NCBI RefSeq assembly: GCF_040115645.1 | Contig: NC_089542.1 | Coordinates: 4,526,001 to 4,590,000, forward strand | Direction of reading: 5' to 3' | Length of the DNA stretch: 64,000 nt | From: Euwallacea fornicatus | Taxonomy: Eukaryota > Arthropoda > Insecta > Coleoptera > Curculionidae | Part shown: one piece after another, positions 24,517-37,100 of the stretch | Layout: each line of letters starts with the position of its first letter | Position numbering within the stretch: the first letter of the stretch is position 1 | Notes under the pieces: model-generated | Databases searched by the model: none | What the model was told of the DNA's origin: nothing | The model's input: only the letters and a program-made list of their open reading frames with translations | Position numbers and translations under genes: made by a program

Positions 24517-25045
24517 CACGCCACTGTTTTGACCTGGATTGAAGTGGGAGTTCTTTTTTTTCAATACCACAATCAAACCTCCAAGTACGATGAATTTCAT
24601 TGGCGCAACATTCGGCATTTAAAATATAAATAAAAAAAAGGTGAAATTGTGTTTACGGTAATTTTGTGTCTGCCGCACGCGACTGTTTTCAGCTCAATCC
24701 AAATATCCGTTTTTCTTTGCTCAAACACAATTTTCCCTACGATAAATACCATTGGTGTAGGACAGTGAATTCGGATGGATTATTTTTTCAATATGGCCAA
24801 GGAACTTTTAGGAGACGAAGTCGTAACCTACTCTTCGGCCGCTGCACGCCACTGTTCCAAAATTGTTTCAAGTGTAATTTTTTTTAATTCGAACTTTATA
24901 TCAAAATTTAGAATTTCCCGAAATTTCATTGGCGATGCTCACATCATTCATGAGGCAGAATTTTTGATATGTGGTTATCTCGCGAAATACATTTTAGGAG
25001 TTGTTTCAGTTGTGTAAAGTATCTTCAGTATTTCAACGCGTACCT
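24517..25045. repeat. Diverged tandem array, core CACGCCACTG (about 160-170 bp period)
   Basis: Cores CACGCCACTG at 24517, CACGCGACTG at 24676 and CACGCCACTG at 24845; spacing 159 and 169 bp. Each unit also carries a second shared element in its distal half: tttcattggcg at about 24596, ccattggtgta at about 24749 and tttcattggcga at about 24925. A likely fourth, decayed unit is near 25037 (acgcgtacctcattgg). This is the clearest array of the core family. Confidence 0.75.
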
Positions 25046-26405
25046 CATTGGTTCCAGCTGCGTATCTTTCCTTTCGTATTCCTAATTCCGATTATTCAGC
25101 TCCAAAGAATGGAAGCGGAAACTTTGAGGCAGAAGCAACATGAGGGCCTTAACCTGACCTGTAACGAGAAGAAAACGAAACATGTAGGGAACATCTCGAG
25201 GCAGTGAGGTCTCCTAAAATTGTCTGCGACTCGCTGCCTGGGAAATTTAATTATCCAGAGTACAGAATTTCCAAGAGTTCATGCTGGTAACTTCGTAATA
25301 ATACGCGGATTTCCGCGGGAGAGCACAAATTGGGGAAACTTGCACGCGTTAAGCTCAAGGAAATCTCGGGGATGTGGAGGGATTTTAATGAGACCGCCTG
25401 AAGTTCAAAAATTGTCTCCAATCGTTCCCGAGATATTTACCCTTAAGCGTCGAAAAACAAAATAAAATAGAAAAAATTCTATAGAAACTGCGAAATTGGA
25501 GCGGGTCATTACGCACGCAATTATCTGCTAGATAAAGTTGCCGGGCCTTTGATCTGCTGACCCTAAGAGGGGTCGATACAGAGTGGCACGCTCTAATCGA
25601 CTCCCCGCCTAGTGACATTTGGGTTTTACGACAGTAATCTAAGTGGGGAATAAAGTTTTGTCGCGGAAATGACTCATTAGAAAGTTCGAGGAAGTGAAAT
25701 GTGTTTCGGCGTTAATATCCCGATAATGCGCCGAGCAGGAGGCGGCAACGCTGTTCCCCAGTTTTAATATACTCCCAACTCCAACTTCCAAGCTTTTCGA
25801 CCCACATTAAATCCCCTCCCCCTTCCATGCGATGACTGCATATTAAGCTCTAAAGCGATTTCTTCTTTTCAGGATTAAAGGGCGCAGAGGGGTGGTGCCG
25901 GGGGGGGGGGGAGGCCACGACCACCTGTAAAGGACGCTGATGATGATCAGTGCATGCGAGAACTGCTTGTTGCTTCCCCAACATAATAAGGGAAAGTAAT
26001 GGTTATGTTTAGCATATTGGTCGTAAATGGAGTTACAAGGGATGGAAGTTTGGGAACTTGTTGAGTTTGCCATGTGTCCTGAAATGGGTGCGTGTTCCAG
26101 AGCGAACACTTTTTAATTTGGGACACCGAGTATTTTTTTGTATATTTAAATTCTATAAATTATTACGAGTATTCTGAGCAAAAGTTTCGAGTAGCTTTTT
26201 TAGTAGGGCTCTCATTTCAGCATCCAAAAACTTTCTCAAAAGCGATATTTTATACATTTTTCAGGATTTAAGTTTAGCCATTGAAAAACTTATTAGGTGT
26301 ACCAGTAACTTTATATGTAACTTAATGTGTAGCTTAATTATGAAGTCGCTGCTGAAAAACCAGTTCGACCTTTGATATAACCGATCTGAAATTTAATTCC
26401 AATGC
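25046..26405. other. Non-coding stretch with a poly-G run
   Basis: No supported gene. 25900-25911 is a run of 12 G. Otherwise nothing recognisable. Confidence 0.45.
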
Positions 26406-26741
26406 TACGCCAATGAATTCCTTCAAATTAGCACCACGACGAGCTTAAAACACGTTCTGACACTAATTTTGCATTGTGTATACGCATAAATTGTTTTGTT
26501 TGTTATATCAGGGGCGTACGAGGGTTGCCATGAAACGCACTTATTCTCAGATTTCTCACTTCAGAACTTTAATATTTCACGCCACTGATTGTTGTGTATA
26601 GGTAATTAGTTAATATCACTTACAAATTCTGATTAAGAGCCAATCGGACCCATACTTGGAGCCATAAAAAAGGACGAATGATATTTCCAAAATTTTCTGA
26701 ATGTGTTCTTGTTGCTAAAAGGTGCACGTGGTGCGCCACTG
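26406..26741. repeat. Cluster of CGCCNCTG-core fragments
   Basis: TACGCCAATG at 26406, CAGGGGCGTA at 26509 (inverted), CACGCCACTG at 26578 and TGCGCCACTG at 26732. Spacing is irregular and orientation mixed, so these are separate fragments more than a clean array. Confidence 0.5.
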
Positions 26742-29134
26742 AGTCTCTACTGCTAAGATATACACACAAATTCAGCCACCAGTGCTCGGAACATACCTAA
26801 CCAATCAGAAAATTGAACTGAAGAAAAATATACTGGGTGTTTGTTAGAAAAAAATTAAACTATGGACGGATGGACGTTGCTCAAAATGTGAGCTTCCGCA
26901 AATCATCGAATAACACCAAAACTTAAAGAAATAGGAAGAGAAGACCTAAACTGCCAATATCAATCAATCGCAGAGTATACAGGGACCGGCAGAAAGTAGG
27001 CACCCTACGGTTTTTTTTAATTTATCAGAAAAAAAATTTTTTTGGCAAAAGTTTGTGCATTTCTGCAAGCTCAAAACGCAGTTTGCCAAATTTTTATAGT
27101 ATCTCATTTCACACGGCGGAAACTCGGAAATTATGAAAATGGCCTGTGAGTAAAGCACCCTTATTTTTAATTTTAGAGGAAATACTGACGAAATGTGACG
27201 AAAAGTTGCTTAGGATTAAAAGATACGCACAAATGATAAACTTTCAAATTCACATTCCACGTAACACCTCGTAAACTGCCTTGAGTTTGCACGAACGCAC
27301 AAACTTTTACCCAAAAACACAATTTTCTGATGAATTCAAATGAGAGAAAAAATCCCATACCGCGCGTACTTTCTGCCCCTCGCCGTATATCCAAAAATGA
27401 AATACGAAACGCCCAAAAAAAAAAATATTTAAAAATAATTTATGGAGCCTGGGAAACGATCCAAACTTGAAAAGTTTCTTTCGGCCCGGCCGGCCAACAG
27501 GTATTTGTGCCTCATTGAGCATTCGGCCGGTTCAATTCGAGCATCCCCCTGCCAATTAGATGACAATGCTCGATTAAAGCCCCGACCTGAGGCAGGCAAG
27601 ATATCCGTTTCAATAAACTTCCTCATTATCTACTCAAATTCACATCTGTGTCGCCTAATTTGGAGGGAACGTTTCGCAAATCGATTAAGGCCCTTAATTC
27701 AATTTCCTGTTTGTCTTAATCCAGTTAATTATAGCGGCGAATTTCTTCTCAACGGAGATAATTGGAGATTACGCCTTAAGGGTAATTTAATCGCGTTTTT
27801 CTCCTACGAGGTTACATGTCCAGGTGCAAGGTAAAATTTAATTTTGCCATCCATAGAAGCGAGTTTATGTCCAAAATGCCAGGGAAAGATCCCTTTTTAG
27901 TTTTGGAGTTAATTAGGTGTGGCTGCAATGCCCTGGAAGCTCCATAGTGAAATGTCTTGCGAAAATATCTTATAGACGTAATCGATTTTAATGGCAATTC
28001 GTATGAAAAAAACCGGATTGTTTCAGTGGAGGGTCACGCACAAAGGGCCATCTTGTTACACATAAATATTCATCAAGCCAGCTACACGGAACAGGACATA
28101 AATCATTAACGACTGGACTCTATGTATGTATTTCCGAAATCGTTATTAATTGTTTTTTGATGTTTTAGCATTCGCGCTAGTTTTTAATGTTATTAAGGGC
28201 CTGATGGAGGGCCGGTGGCGGCCCATTTACGAGCCCTAAATGGAGGTAAATTGAGAACATTCTACGCTTTTCAAAGCTCGAAGTTTTCAGGTAGTTCTAC
28301 AGTCCATTACGATTGCGGAAACGCACTTTGGGAGACGTTACTGCCAGTCTGGAAGAGTCAACATTTGCCATCCAGCCACCGCTGCCGGACCTTAAATCCA
28401 GAGGCCAATTTTCCACGATTAAAGGCCACATTGCGGGCTCCACTCCATCACCCTCCTTTGTCCAATTAAATTTAGTGTTGATTGGCTGGGAACATAATTT
28501 CTCCTGGAAGTACGGCACTCCCAATTTCCGCGATTATGCAACCTCGTTTACGCCATGTAAAATTCACTTATAACAACCTAAGTGCAGCCCTTATTCGCAC
28601 TTAAATATTCCCCGACGGACGTGGCGTAAAACCAATGAAAACCTTCAAGGAGAATTTACGATTTTTCTGCTCGACTGAGCGTAAGTGACTTACAGCATCC
28701 CCACATTAATCCATAGATAAAGTTTCCTCTTATACACTTTAACTTTTCCAGAAGACGAGTTTCCCGATTTCCGCCCCTTTCCAGGATTTTTGAGCGCTTT
28801 TTGATTTGAATATGCCGCACACGCCTCGGTTGCATTTGAGCCCGGCTTGAAACCTGCCAGTCTCGCTTTAGCCAGATTTAGTTGCGTTATCCAGAACATT
28901 TTTGGATGCGACGGCATCGATCCGAAAACGGGGAATTTCTTGTTAACCGGGGGTTAATTACGGCTTGCCAGGGCAATTAGCTCTCGTCAGGGGGTGGAGG
29001 GGGGACATAATTGGCTGCTACACAGTTTGGTGGTGAGATTGGTTTATTGGTGTGGCTTCGGCGACCTCTTTTGTCGGGAAATTGAAACTCGGAGGGGCAT
29101 TTTTTTACGCGACAGACTTAATCATGAGAAAATC
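26742..29134. other. Non-coding stretch, possibly regulatory in part
   Basis: No supported gene. A 130-codon open frame at 27442-27834 (plus) overlaps open frames on the other strand and has no domain. Its GC-rich core with palindromic GGCCGGCC at 27487 and a CCAATTAGATGA element (27552) looks more like a regulatory segment than coding. A 75-codon minus frame at 28690-28917 ends in a donor-like GCTGTAAGT but has no recognised domain. Confidence 0.4.
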
Positions 29135-29859
29135 CAGTGGCGGAACGCGAACGTTCACATAGGGAAATTTCGAAAAATGTTTTGGCGAAGATGTGCCTAA
29201 GGGTCCGTCAGTATGAACAACATGTTGGCCCGGGCACGCCTCTGTTTGGCGATAGGTGAAGGTGTCATTTTTTCCGATAATGGATAATTAAGATGTCAGC
29301 GCCGATGGAGCAAACCACTGGCGTGCATCGACCGCTGTAGATGCTAAAAACGCTCAAACTTTTCTGACTCGTGCTTCATTTCAGAAGTCTCTTCCTGTTC
29401 ATGCCAAGCGTTTGATACCAAGTCAAAGCGCGATTTTTGGGGCTGATAAGTAATGTTAACGTCTACGCCTGTGCTTCAACTCATTGGCAGAGGCTGAAAA
29501 TTCTCAAGTCCATGGGTAAGTTTAAGTACCAATCTTTTTCGCAACAGGTGATACTAATTTCTATGCCACAGGGGAGATTCGCCACGCTACTTCGAAAAGT
29601 TTAGAGGTGATCTCAAATGTGTTCCAACGATAAAGCTGTTTATAATTAGCAAACTTACACTTTCGCGCCTGTCGTCCGCACGCCTCTGTAGTAGATTTGA
29701 ACACAAATTTTCCTCACAACAGGCGACACTACGGCCCACGTCTCTGGTAAAGTTCATTGGTGTAGATGGAAAACTGGTAATATCAACTCCTCGAACGTCT
29801 TTGTGCGAGAATGGATTACAGTTATAAACTGATGGGCGATACTCGTGCCTACGCCTCTG
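29135..29859. repeat. Diverged repeats with CACGCCTCTG core
   Basis: CAGTGGCGGA at 29135 (inverted), CACGCCTCTG at 29235, TACGCCTGTG at 29464, CACGCCTCTG at 29679, CACGTCTCTG at 29737 and TACGCCTCTG at 29850. The main cores are in one orientation and 171-229 bp apart. Confidence 0.6.
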
Positions 29860-30919
29860 ACGAAATTCGTTGACGTACCATGAAAATTTCACAAGTTACG
29901 AATTTGCAAGTTTATCTTCAGGATTTTAAAAGGCACAATCGCATCTACAGGTTATCTCCGCTGCCGGTAAGAATACCCTAGAACCACCCGGAACCCCTTG
30001 AGACCCATGCACGCAACATTCCTGCGGCCCTAGAGAGCATAATTCGAAACGTTGGCATAAATGCAAACGCAAACAAGGCACAAAAGCCTTTGAGCTTGGA
30101 CTTTTCAAGAAAATAATTCAGACCGCCGTTTACGTTCCCTGAAAGTACGTTCCGGGGATGTTCTTCCCTTGCAAATAGTTTAGTTTAATTTGCTCAGAAT
30201 CCCTGAATTTTCCCCATTGTTTCAAACCCTCTTTCAGCTGTTAGAGTTAGTTGTCAGCAGCTGGCGATTGCTTATTTGCCTTTCAAAGTTCATTGCGCCC
30301 CAAAAATTTCATTTTTATTAATATAAAACCAAAGGCCGATGTAAGTCAAAGGGCATATTTTATGTAAACGAAGCATCGATGTAACTTACGTAAACCGCGT
30401 AAAATATGCAGGCCTGGAAAGAAATTTGTGGAACTATGCCGACCTAATGCGACCTTTTCCGCTTAAAATGCAAACTTATGGAATCGGTTATGGCCCCATT
30501 TGGTTTTTAAATATGGCGACGACTGAAATTTGTAATGCAGCGGCATTTTAAATATTTATTTATTTGTCTGGGACGCAAACAACGTCCTCAGCAACAAACC
30601 GAGGGCTTAAAGTTAACGTTAAAGGTGTCCAAATTTAATTAACGCCGAGCGCCAGAATTAGCCGTAAACTGAAAGAAATTTAGAAGAAAAATGGGCCAAT
30701 TCCTGTCAAGGTAGAGGCTAAAACAGATGTACGGTTATTGGGGCGAAATTACGGCTCGTGATTGGGGGGATTTTCCGCGGCGAAATGGTCATTTGTTAAG
30801 GTACCAGCAAGAAAAGAAAAATGCCTCTAGCACTGCGAAAGATAACCAAATCGCCCATGATACGCCCAAAACACCTTGAAATTACACAAAATTATGTTGA
30901 ATTTATCGAAAATGTGGAA
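29860..30919. other. Non-coding stretch
   Basis: No supported gene. On the minus strand 30413-30390 (24 nt) lies between a fair acceptor (TTTCTTTCCAG) and a good donor (GTAAGT), but nothing else supports it as an exon. Confidence 0.4.
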
Positions 30920-32341
30920 CACGCCACTGTCCGGAACCTTTACGCACAGTGGACGTAGTGCGCAAAGCTGGTAATTCACCGTAAAAAGTGAATTAAATAT
31001 TAAACAAATACATTCCACTGTGCTAAAATAATATATATGTAGAAATAATGTACCAAACCTCAGGAAACCCCAATACGTAGATACATAATAAGGCAGAGGC
31101 GTCGTGGGCAAAATCTGCGATAAGATATAAGACTTTTCTCTCTTTTTTACACACTTATAAACGATAACATTATGTCTGCAACATCACTGTAACTTTTCTC
31201 TCTGTGTGGTCCTAATTCCGTGAAAACTGTTTAAAAACTTGACACGCCACTGCTGTTCTCACGCCTCGCACACTTGAATGTAGACGTATTGAGGAGCGTT
31301 TGTTTTTGAGATTAGCTTTTTAAATACGAGAAAATTACGAAAAAACTCTATACAACATCACTGGATTGCTTCTGCAGCAGCGCATGATATTAAATCAACA
31401 AATCAATGGCGTACCTGTCATATTTTTTTAGTTGAAACGAAAGCTGCTTTGCGTTCAGAAACTTCTGAGAGGTTCTTACTTAGGTGTTCTTTGTCATGGA
31501 AAACATGGTGAAACCTCAATTTCCCTTAAATTGCTGCATTTAATAGGGACTAAACATCAGTGACGTCGTGACTGCAGGTTTTTAGTTGGGGCTTAGCAAC
31601 TTTTAAAATGCTTTTAGGAAAGACATTTTTGAGTCATAAAAACGGAGGAAAATTCACTGAAACACCGATAGATTTTCTTTTTTATATGACATTTTAATTC
31701 TCTTTTCCGTTAAATTGCTAAGCTCAAACACCGAGACAATTTTAAAATACTGAAAAGAAAGTCGGAAATAAAGATACACTTCAGGAATAACGATCTAAGA
31801 ATTTGCTATAAAAATACATTTTAGATTATCAAGAAATCAGGGAGGTTTGTTGCGAGGTAATGAAAGAACGTTGAACGCCACTGGCCATAAACTAAAATAA
31901 ATCGTCAATTTGTCACAATACTACACTAAAAATATCCTCTTAATAGACTTAAACCCATAAGCGTTCGAACAAGATTCGCCATGAGAGTGTAAAAAAAATC
32001 ATATTATGATACGCCTCTGGGAGATACTAATCGAAACATCGATTTGTTTAAGACTGATTGGTGCTGAAAGTTTGACGTCAACTAAATTTAAAACAGTGGC
32101 GTTAAAATTTAAGGAACGCCAATGGAAACGAATCAATTTTACCCCCCTTAGTGCGTGATTCTTTACAAATTTATTTTTTAATTGAAAGGGAATCATAGGC
32201 GTACGCAGGACCACATGAAAAAAAACTCATTACATATTCAAACAAGGGGACTGCAAAAAACAGATCCTTAGCCTCTGCTGCAGCTCACCACGTGCAAGCA
32301 CAGAACCCATTGATACATTTTACAGTGAAATCAATGGCGTA
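30920..32341. repeat. Cluster of ACGCCNCTG-core repeats, mixed orientation
   Basis: Exact cores at 30920 (CACGCCACTG), 31243 (CACGCCACTG) and 32010 (TACGCCTCTG). Near-matches at 31094 (CAGAGGCGTC), 31404 (CAATGGCGTA), 31874 (AACGCCACTG), 32094 (CAGTGGCGTT), 32115 (AACGCCAATG), 32195 (CATAGGCGTA) and 32332 (CAATGGCGTA). No coding sequence. Confidence 0.55.
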
Positions 32342-33388
32342 CCAAGATGAAATAATGGCAACGCTGTTGCTACTCAAGCAGTACCGCTGCAACATGTGTT
32401 TGGCGCCGAATTCTTCAATAGTTTACGTGATACTAACGCGGCAAATTCCTTCATTTGGCCCTGAATGAGAGACTCTGACCCACTTGAAGCGTTATCTTTA
32501 ACCCTTAAGTAATGGCAAATATTTACAGATTTGATAGTGATACCGGGTAAAACACATTAACGCGCATTTCAAAGGTTCAATTCTACGATCCGATCTCCGA
32601 GAATACATCTATGCTACTTAATAAATGATTTTGTATTGGTACCTTGCGGTGGTACCATCGAGTGGTACAGCCCCTCAGGAAGCTTTGGAAACACCGGAGG
32701 ATAAATCAAAACAAACTCAAAACGAGAAAAATAAACGAAGTTCACTAGATTAATTCCTCATGCATCGCGCGTTGAGTACCCGACAGCTGCGGTACCACTC
32801 CGAACAAATGAAGCGATGGGTACTCACAGCTCACTACGACGACGTTGTTTTGTTATCGACACGTCGCGGATCTCGGCTTAGGACGGAATGCCGGGAAACT
32901 TCCGAAACGAACATCTGGAGCGATTTTGGGTCTTTATTGTTCGGGTTTCGGTATGGGAACAGTGGCGCACCGACAACTTTTAATCCCGGCATTTCTGATG
33001 ATTTCAAAGCAAAGGGGTGGTTATCATAGTAACAGAACTGTCACCAGTAAAATCGACTTTTGATCATGTATGTATGAGCTATATAAAAAAACGTCTGTTA
33101 TGATTTGTAAAAAATAACTGCAGATAACACTGTAATAATGCACCTATAAATAGAACCCCGATTAGGTTCCTCAATCGGAGGAATTGATATGGGAGTGAGA
33201 GACAAAGGTCGAGGGGGCCCAATGCATTTAATCATACGAAGGCCATGGCACTGTAGTGACGTCGCATGTGCGTTTAGCATGTTCGCCAAATTTATCAAAT
33301 TGAAGATGTTGATCTTGTTGCTGTTCATTCACGTGTTGATTAAACCGCTTGAGAGCCTAAAATGTTCCCATGAATATCGAGCCACAAC
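32342..33388. other. Non-coding stretch, locally GC-richer
   Basis: Overlapping open frames at 32760-33063 in two frames; no domain. CAGTGGCGCA at 32960 is another core near-match. No gene called. Confidence 0.4.
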
Positions 33389-34130
33389 ATTGCTTCCTTC
33401 AGCTTGGAGTTGTGATAATACGTCGCTCCATCACGCGTAAAATTCGTCTTAACGATCCAGGATTATAGAGCAAAATTAGGGCTGAAAACTTAAAAAGAAC
33501 CGGATTTCAAGCTATGATATTGCTTCCTTCAAGCTGGGACACGCAACAGGAATGCGGTTGGGCCAAGCTTTAAATTGATATTCCGAGATGAAGCCATGAA
33601 GATCAGCTCCTCTCAAGCTCGAAAAGAACAAGTTGAAAGCATATTGACAAGTGAAGAAGTTCATACGAACTTTTAGTTAAATTATAGCTTTCTTCACGCT
33701 TGAGAATTCATGAAATAGCCGGGTTTCTCCGGTTTAAAGGAGAGAAGTGAGGACAAGATTAAACTTGAAAATTTCACGTAAAACCTTACCTAAATGTTGC
33801 TTTTTTTTAAGCTTGACTTAATTTTCTCAAGCTGGAAATTAATTCTTAAGAAATCAAAAAGAGAAGAAACTTTCCCATACATTGCTCGGAGCGGGAGGCT
33901 GAAACACATTGAAAATTGTTAAAATAAATAAAATGCTAGTTGCGCCATAGCTTTTTTCAAGCTCGAATATGCCGGTGAAAACATGTTCACTTGAGCTTGA
34001 AATGGGTCCTTCACAAGCCCGGGACAGAGCAACGATAATGCGTCTACAAATTGAGCTTTTTCAAACTTGAAAAACTGAGACTGAAGCTCGTGCAAACAAT
34101 ATCGTCATAGTTTGATTTAAACTTGAAATT
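33389..34130. repeat. Diverged tandem array with core (T)AGCTT..TTCAAGCTTG
   Basis: Similar motifs recur in one orientation: ATTGCTTCCTTCAGCTTGG (33389), ATTGCTTCCTTCAAGCTGG (33519), TATAGCTTTCTTCACGCTTG (33684), TGTTGCTTTTTTTTAAGCTT (33795), ATAGCTTTTTTCAAGCTCG (33947), TTGAGCTTTTTCAAACTTG (34051) and ATAGTTTGATTTAAACTTG (34107). Spacing is 56 to 165 bp, mostly 104-165. No coding sequence. Confidence 0.7.
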
Positions 34131-37100
34131 TTAGGTTTTCGAGAAGTTCGCGGTCTCAAAGAGGAGAGCAGTCAAATTATTATTGAATAAGCCCAATATA
34201 TTTACTGCGAACGCCACTGGTTTATCCGTGGCATACCGAACACGTGCGTCCAAGTGGCGATAAAAGGGCCCAGGTTCAAGCCAAAGACGTTGTACAGGGC
34301 TGAAGGATAGCTATTTGTCTTTTGTATTGGAACAGGGATTTCCTCACCTCCCAAAAGCAATTTTACTGAAGAAAACAAATGTGTGTGTGCCCCGCCGCAA
34401 AATCTAAAAATGCATTCGACTGGTCGGTTTTGATAACCGCCACAGGAAACTCTCTCCTGATAGATAAGGCGTCGATAAGACGCCCTTGGGGATACCAGAT
34501 AACGCCACCAAAGCTCGATTTGAAAAAAAAAAAAACTTTCCCAACAAACTCCCTAAATTATCGTTAGCAACTTCGTAATCGGATTAGTAACGGTCTACAT
34601 AACGGAACGTTCCTTTAGGGTATTGCGTTAATCATTTCTAATTAACTAGCAACTAAAGCACAAAAACATTTAATTATGAAATACGACAAAGCCGCCCTTT
34701 TGGGGGCAGAACATCCCTGAAACTCGTTTTTGTCTCTCGTAAAAAGTTTTCATCAAAGTGGACACACGTAGACAGTAATAATTAGCGAGCGGCTCCATCT
34801 ACCGGAGTTCGCTTTAACCTGTCAACCGTTCAATAGATGGCGGTGATTAATTAATCCACCGTACGTTCCGCGATACGAGTTTATGGCGGATATTTTGACG
34901 ATTGGTATACTGCGGCAAAGGAAGTGGCATTTCAACATTTGAGCAGTGAGAAAATTTCTCGCGATATAAATGACGACAATGGAACACATTCTCCTGCTAT
35001 AGTGTACAAACATGATGATAAGAAGCCCTTTCGCAATAGGTTTCGCACTGCACTGAATATAAGTTTCAGCCGGATTTCCAGTACTTAAAACACTCAAGCG
35101 GCGACAAAAAACATCTGTACAAATAAAATTTCGTAAATTCTCAAGAGAATCGCAATGGCTTTTATAACGAATGAAATTCTGTTTAAAATGGGATGTCACA
35201 GCATGTTGTTTGATTCTGAGGTCCCCAAGATAGGTGCTTCTAAGGCCAATATGGCCACCCTCGCTTCGGAGCCGAGAGAGCAGCTCCAAATTTTTTTTCT
35301 TTTTTTTTACAATTTTACTTCACAAATTGAGTTAAAGTCAACTACAACATCGCTCCGTTGCTCCTCGATATAAAGGACAACATTTTCGGCCTCCGAACAA
35401 AACTAAAGATCTCCCTTTCGATAGCTCCAAACGACCTTTTGATGGAGTTCGCGGTTCGGGCTAATCCGCCCTCGGTCGGGACTTAGCTACAATAATAATA
35501 TCAGCGCTTCTCAGCTCCGTTTTAAGCTTATAGTTTTGTTTCCAGATTATACTTCTCTCTGGCATCGAAAATAGGGTTGTTTATGTGTGTGGGGATTAAA
35601 GGAGGCCGATGACTATTTATTTAAGGAGTGGTATTGTTGTTGAAACTGGGCGATGGCTTCATCTATTAAGCGACTTCGTTGGATATTTTATGAAAAAATT
35701 GACAATGACTTTGGTCGAGTTTAAAGGCAGCACCATCTATAGAGTCATCGAGTGGATGCGCAGCTGCCGCGGGATATTTTCAAAGATGGCGCGTAAGGGG
35801 TCCCAATATTCTTGTTGATGCTGACATTTTTAATCGCTGGCTGTCAGTCTCCGGAAACAAATTTTGCCCCTAGATGGTGCCACAATAAAACTGAAATATT
35901 TGAATATCATAAGGAACTTTTAAAGAGACTCAATTGAGTTTGGATCTTTTAAAAATTACTTTTGGTGACAGCACAAATATAGGCAAGAAATTTCAGCGGC
36001 GCACCACAATTTCTTCTTGACGTTCCTAATTTTAAAGCCTGATATTATGTGGGTAGGTGGGAACATAGCTTATCTCTACGTAAATTCAAGAGAAATACGG
36101 TATAGCATTGGATTCTAAAGCAGCGCTCTGGAGTTAGGCTGAAATCCACCTCAACCCTACGTGAAGTAGGGCTAGAAAATAATAAGTTGTTGCTTCGGTA
36201 CGTGGGAGCATAACCAGCTCGCTCCAAGTTTTAAGCGTCGTAATAAATTCCCAAATAAGTGGATTTTCCGCTTATATGATCATAAAACTCCATGTATTTA
36301 TTGCGGATATCCGAGTAAACCCATAGAGATCGATTTGTTTCTCCGCAATTCTAGACACTTCATTATTGCCAAATTGTTAAAATGAGCGTAAGTTCACTTC
36401 TATTTACATTACCTGTGCTACCATGATTGCAAAAAATGGGTTTCGGGTTTCCAATGGGCGAGAGATACGTGGGAACCTACCCTGTCCCACACTAAGGGAG
36501 GTAATCCACGATTTTTGACAATAATTTCCTTTTGGACCTTGATGCACATTTTTTCAAGGCAGGTGGAAACATTGCCCTTTCGCGACAGTGCCATAACAAA
36601 TTACCACAAAAGGCGATTGTCTTCTTAAATATCTGGATAATTTCGTAGGTATCGAGGAAGATATTTAAGATAACTTTTCAGTTAAATTCCGCCGCTAGAT
36701 GACGGAAACCTTCAATATTAAATGAGAAACATCTTATTTCCCAATTCGTCCAAGTTCCTGAATTACGACGATTCAAGCGTGTACGCTCCTGGACACGTCT
36801 CGCAGCCATACTGCCTCCATTTTATTGCCGGCTTGATCGTAAGTGTTTTAACACTTTTAGGTTGTTTATTTCATCTGGAGTATGGCGATGGTCTAATTGC
36901 TTTCTCATGCTCGACAAGAAAACTTTTTCCTGCCTCTGATGGGCCTAAAGTTTCAAACTTTCCAGGCGAAAGCCAGTTTCCGCGGTTTGGCCACCTTTTG
37001 GTTGATGATTTCCAGGGTCTCATATAGACTTGAAAGCTGGATGATAACCAACGGCGAAAGTGTCCCCTTAATGGCTACTCATACCGAAGTCCAGGCTCTT

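Noticed and set aside
27442..27834. 130-codon plus-strand open frame ending near GCAAGGTAAAA
   Set aside because: No domain, opposite-strand frames are open in the same place, and no matching acceptor was found.
28690..28917. Minus-strand 75-codon ATG frame ending in GCTGTAAGT
   Set aside because: The product is low in recognisable features and no partner exon could be matched by phase.
30390..30413. 24-nt minus-strand interval between splice-like sites
   Set aside because: Too short and too easily produced by chance; joined products were not convincing.
34822..35289. 155-codon minus-strand open frame, the longest in the desert
   Set aside because: No recognisable domain, ordinary flanking sequence, no splice or promoter support; one frame of this length is plausible by chance in 64 kb.
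36722..36838. Plus-strand ATG frame ending at a GTAAGT donor
   Set aside because: No family resemblance and no downstream exon identified.
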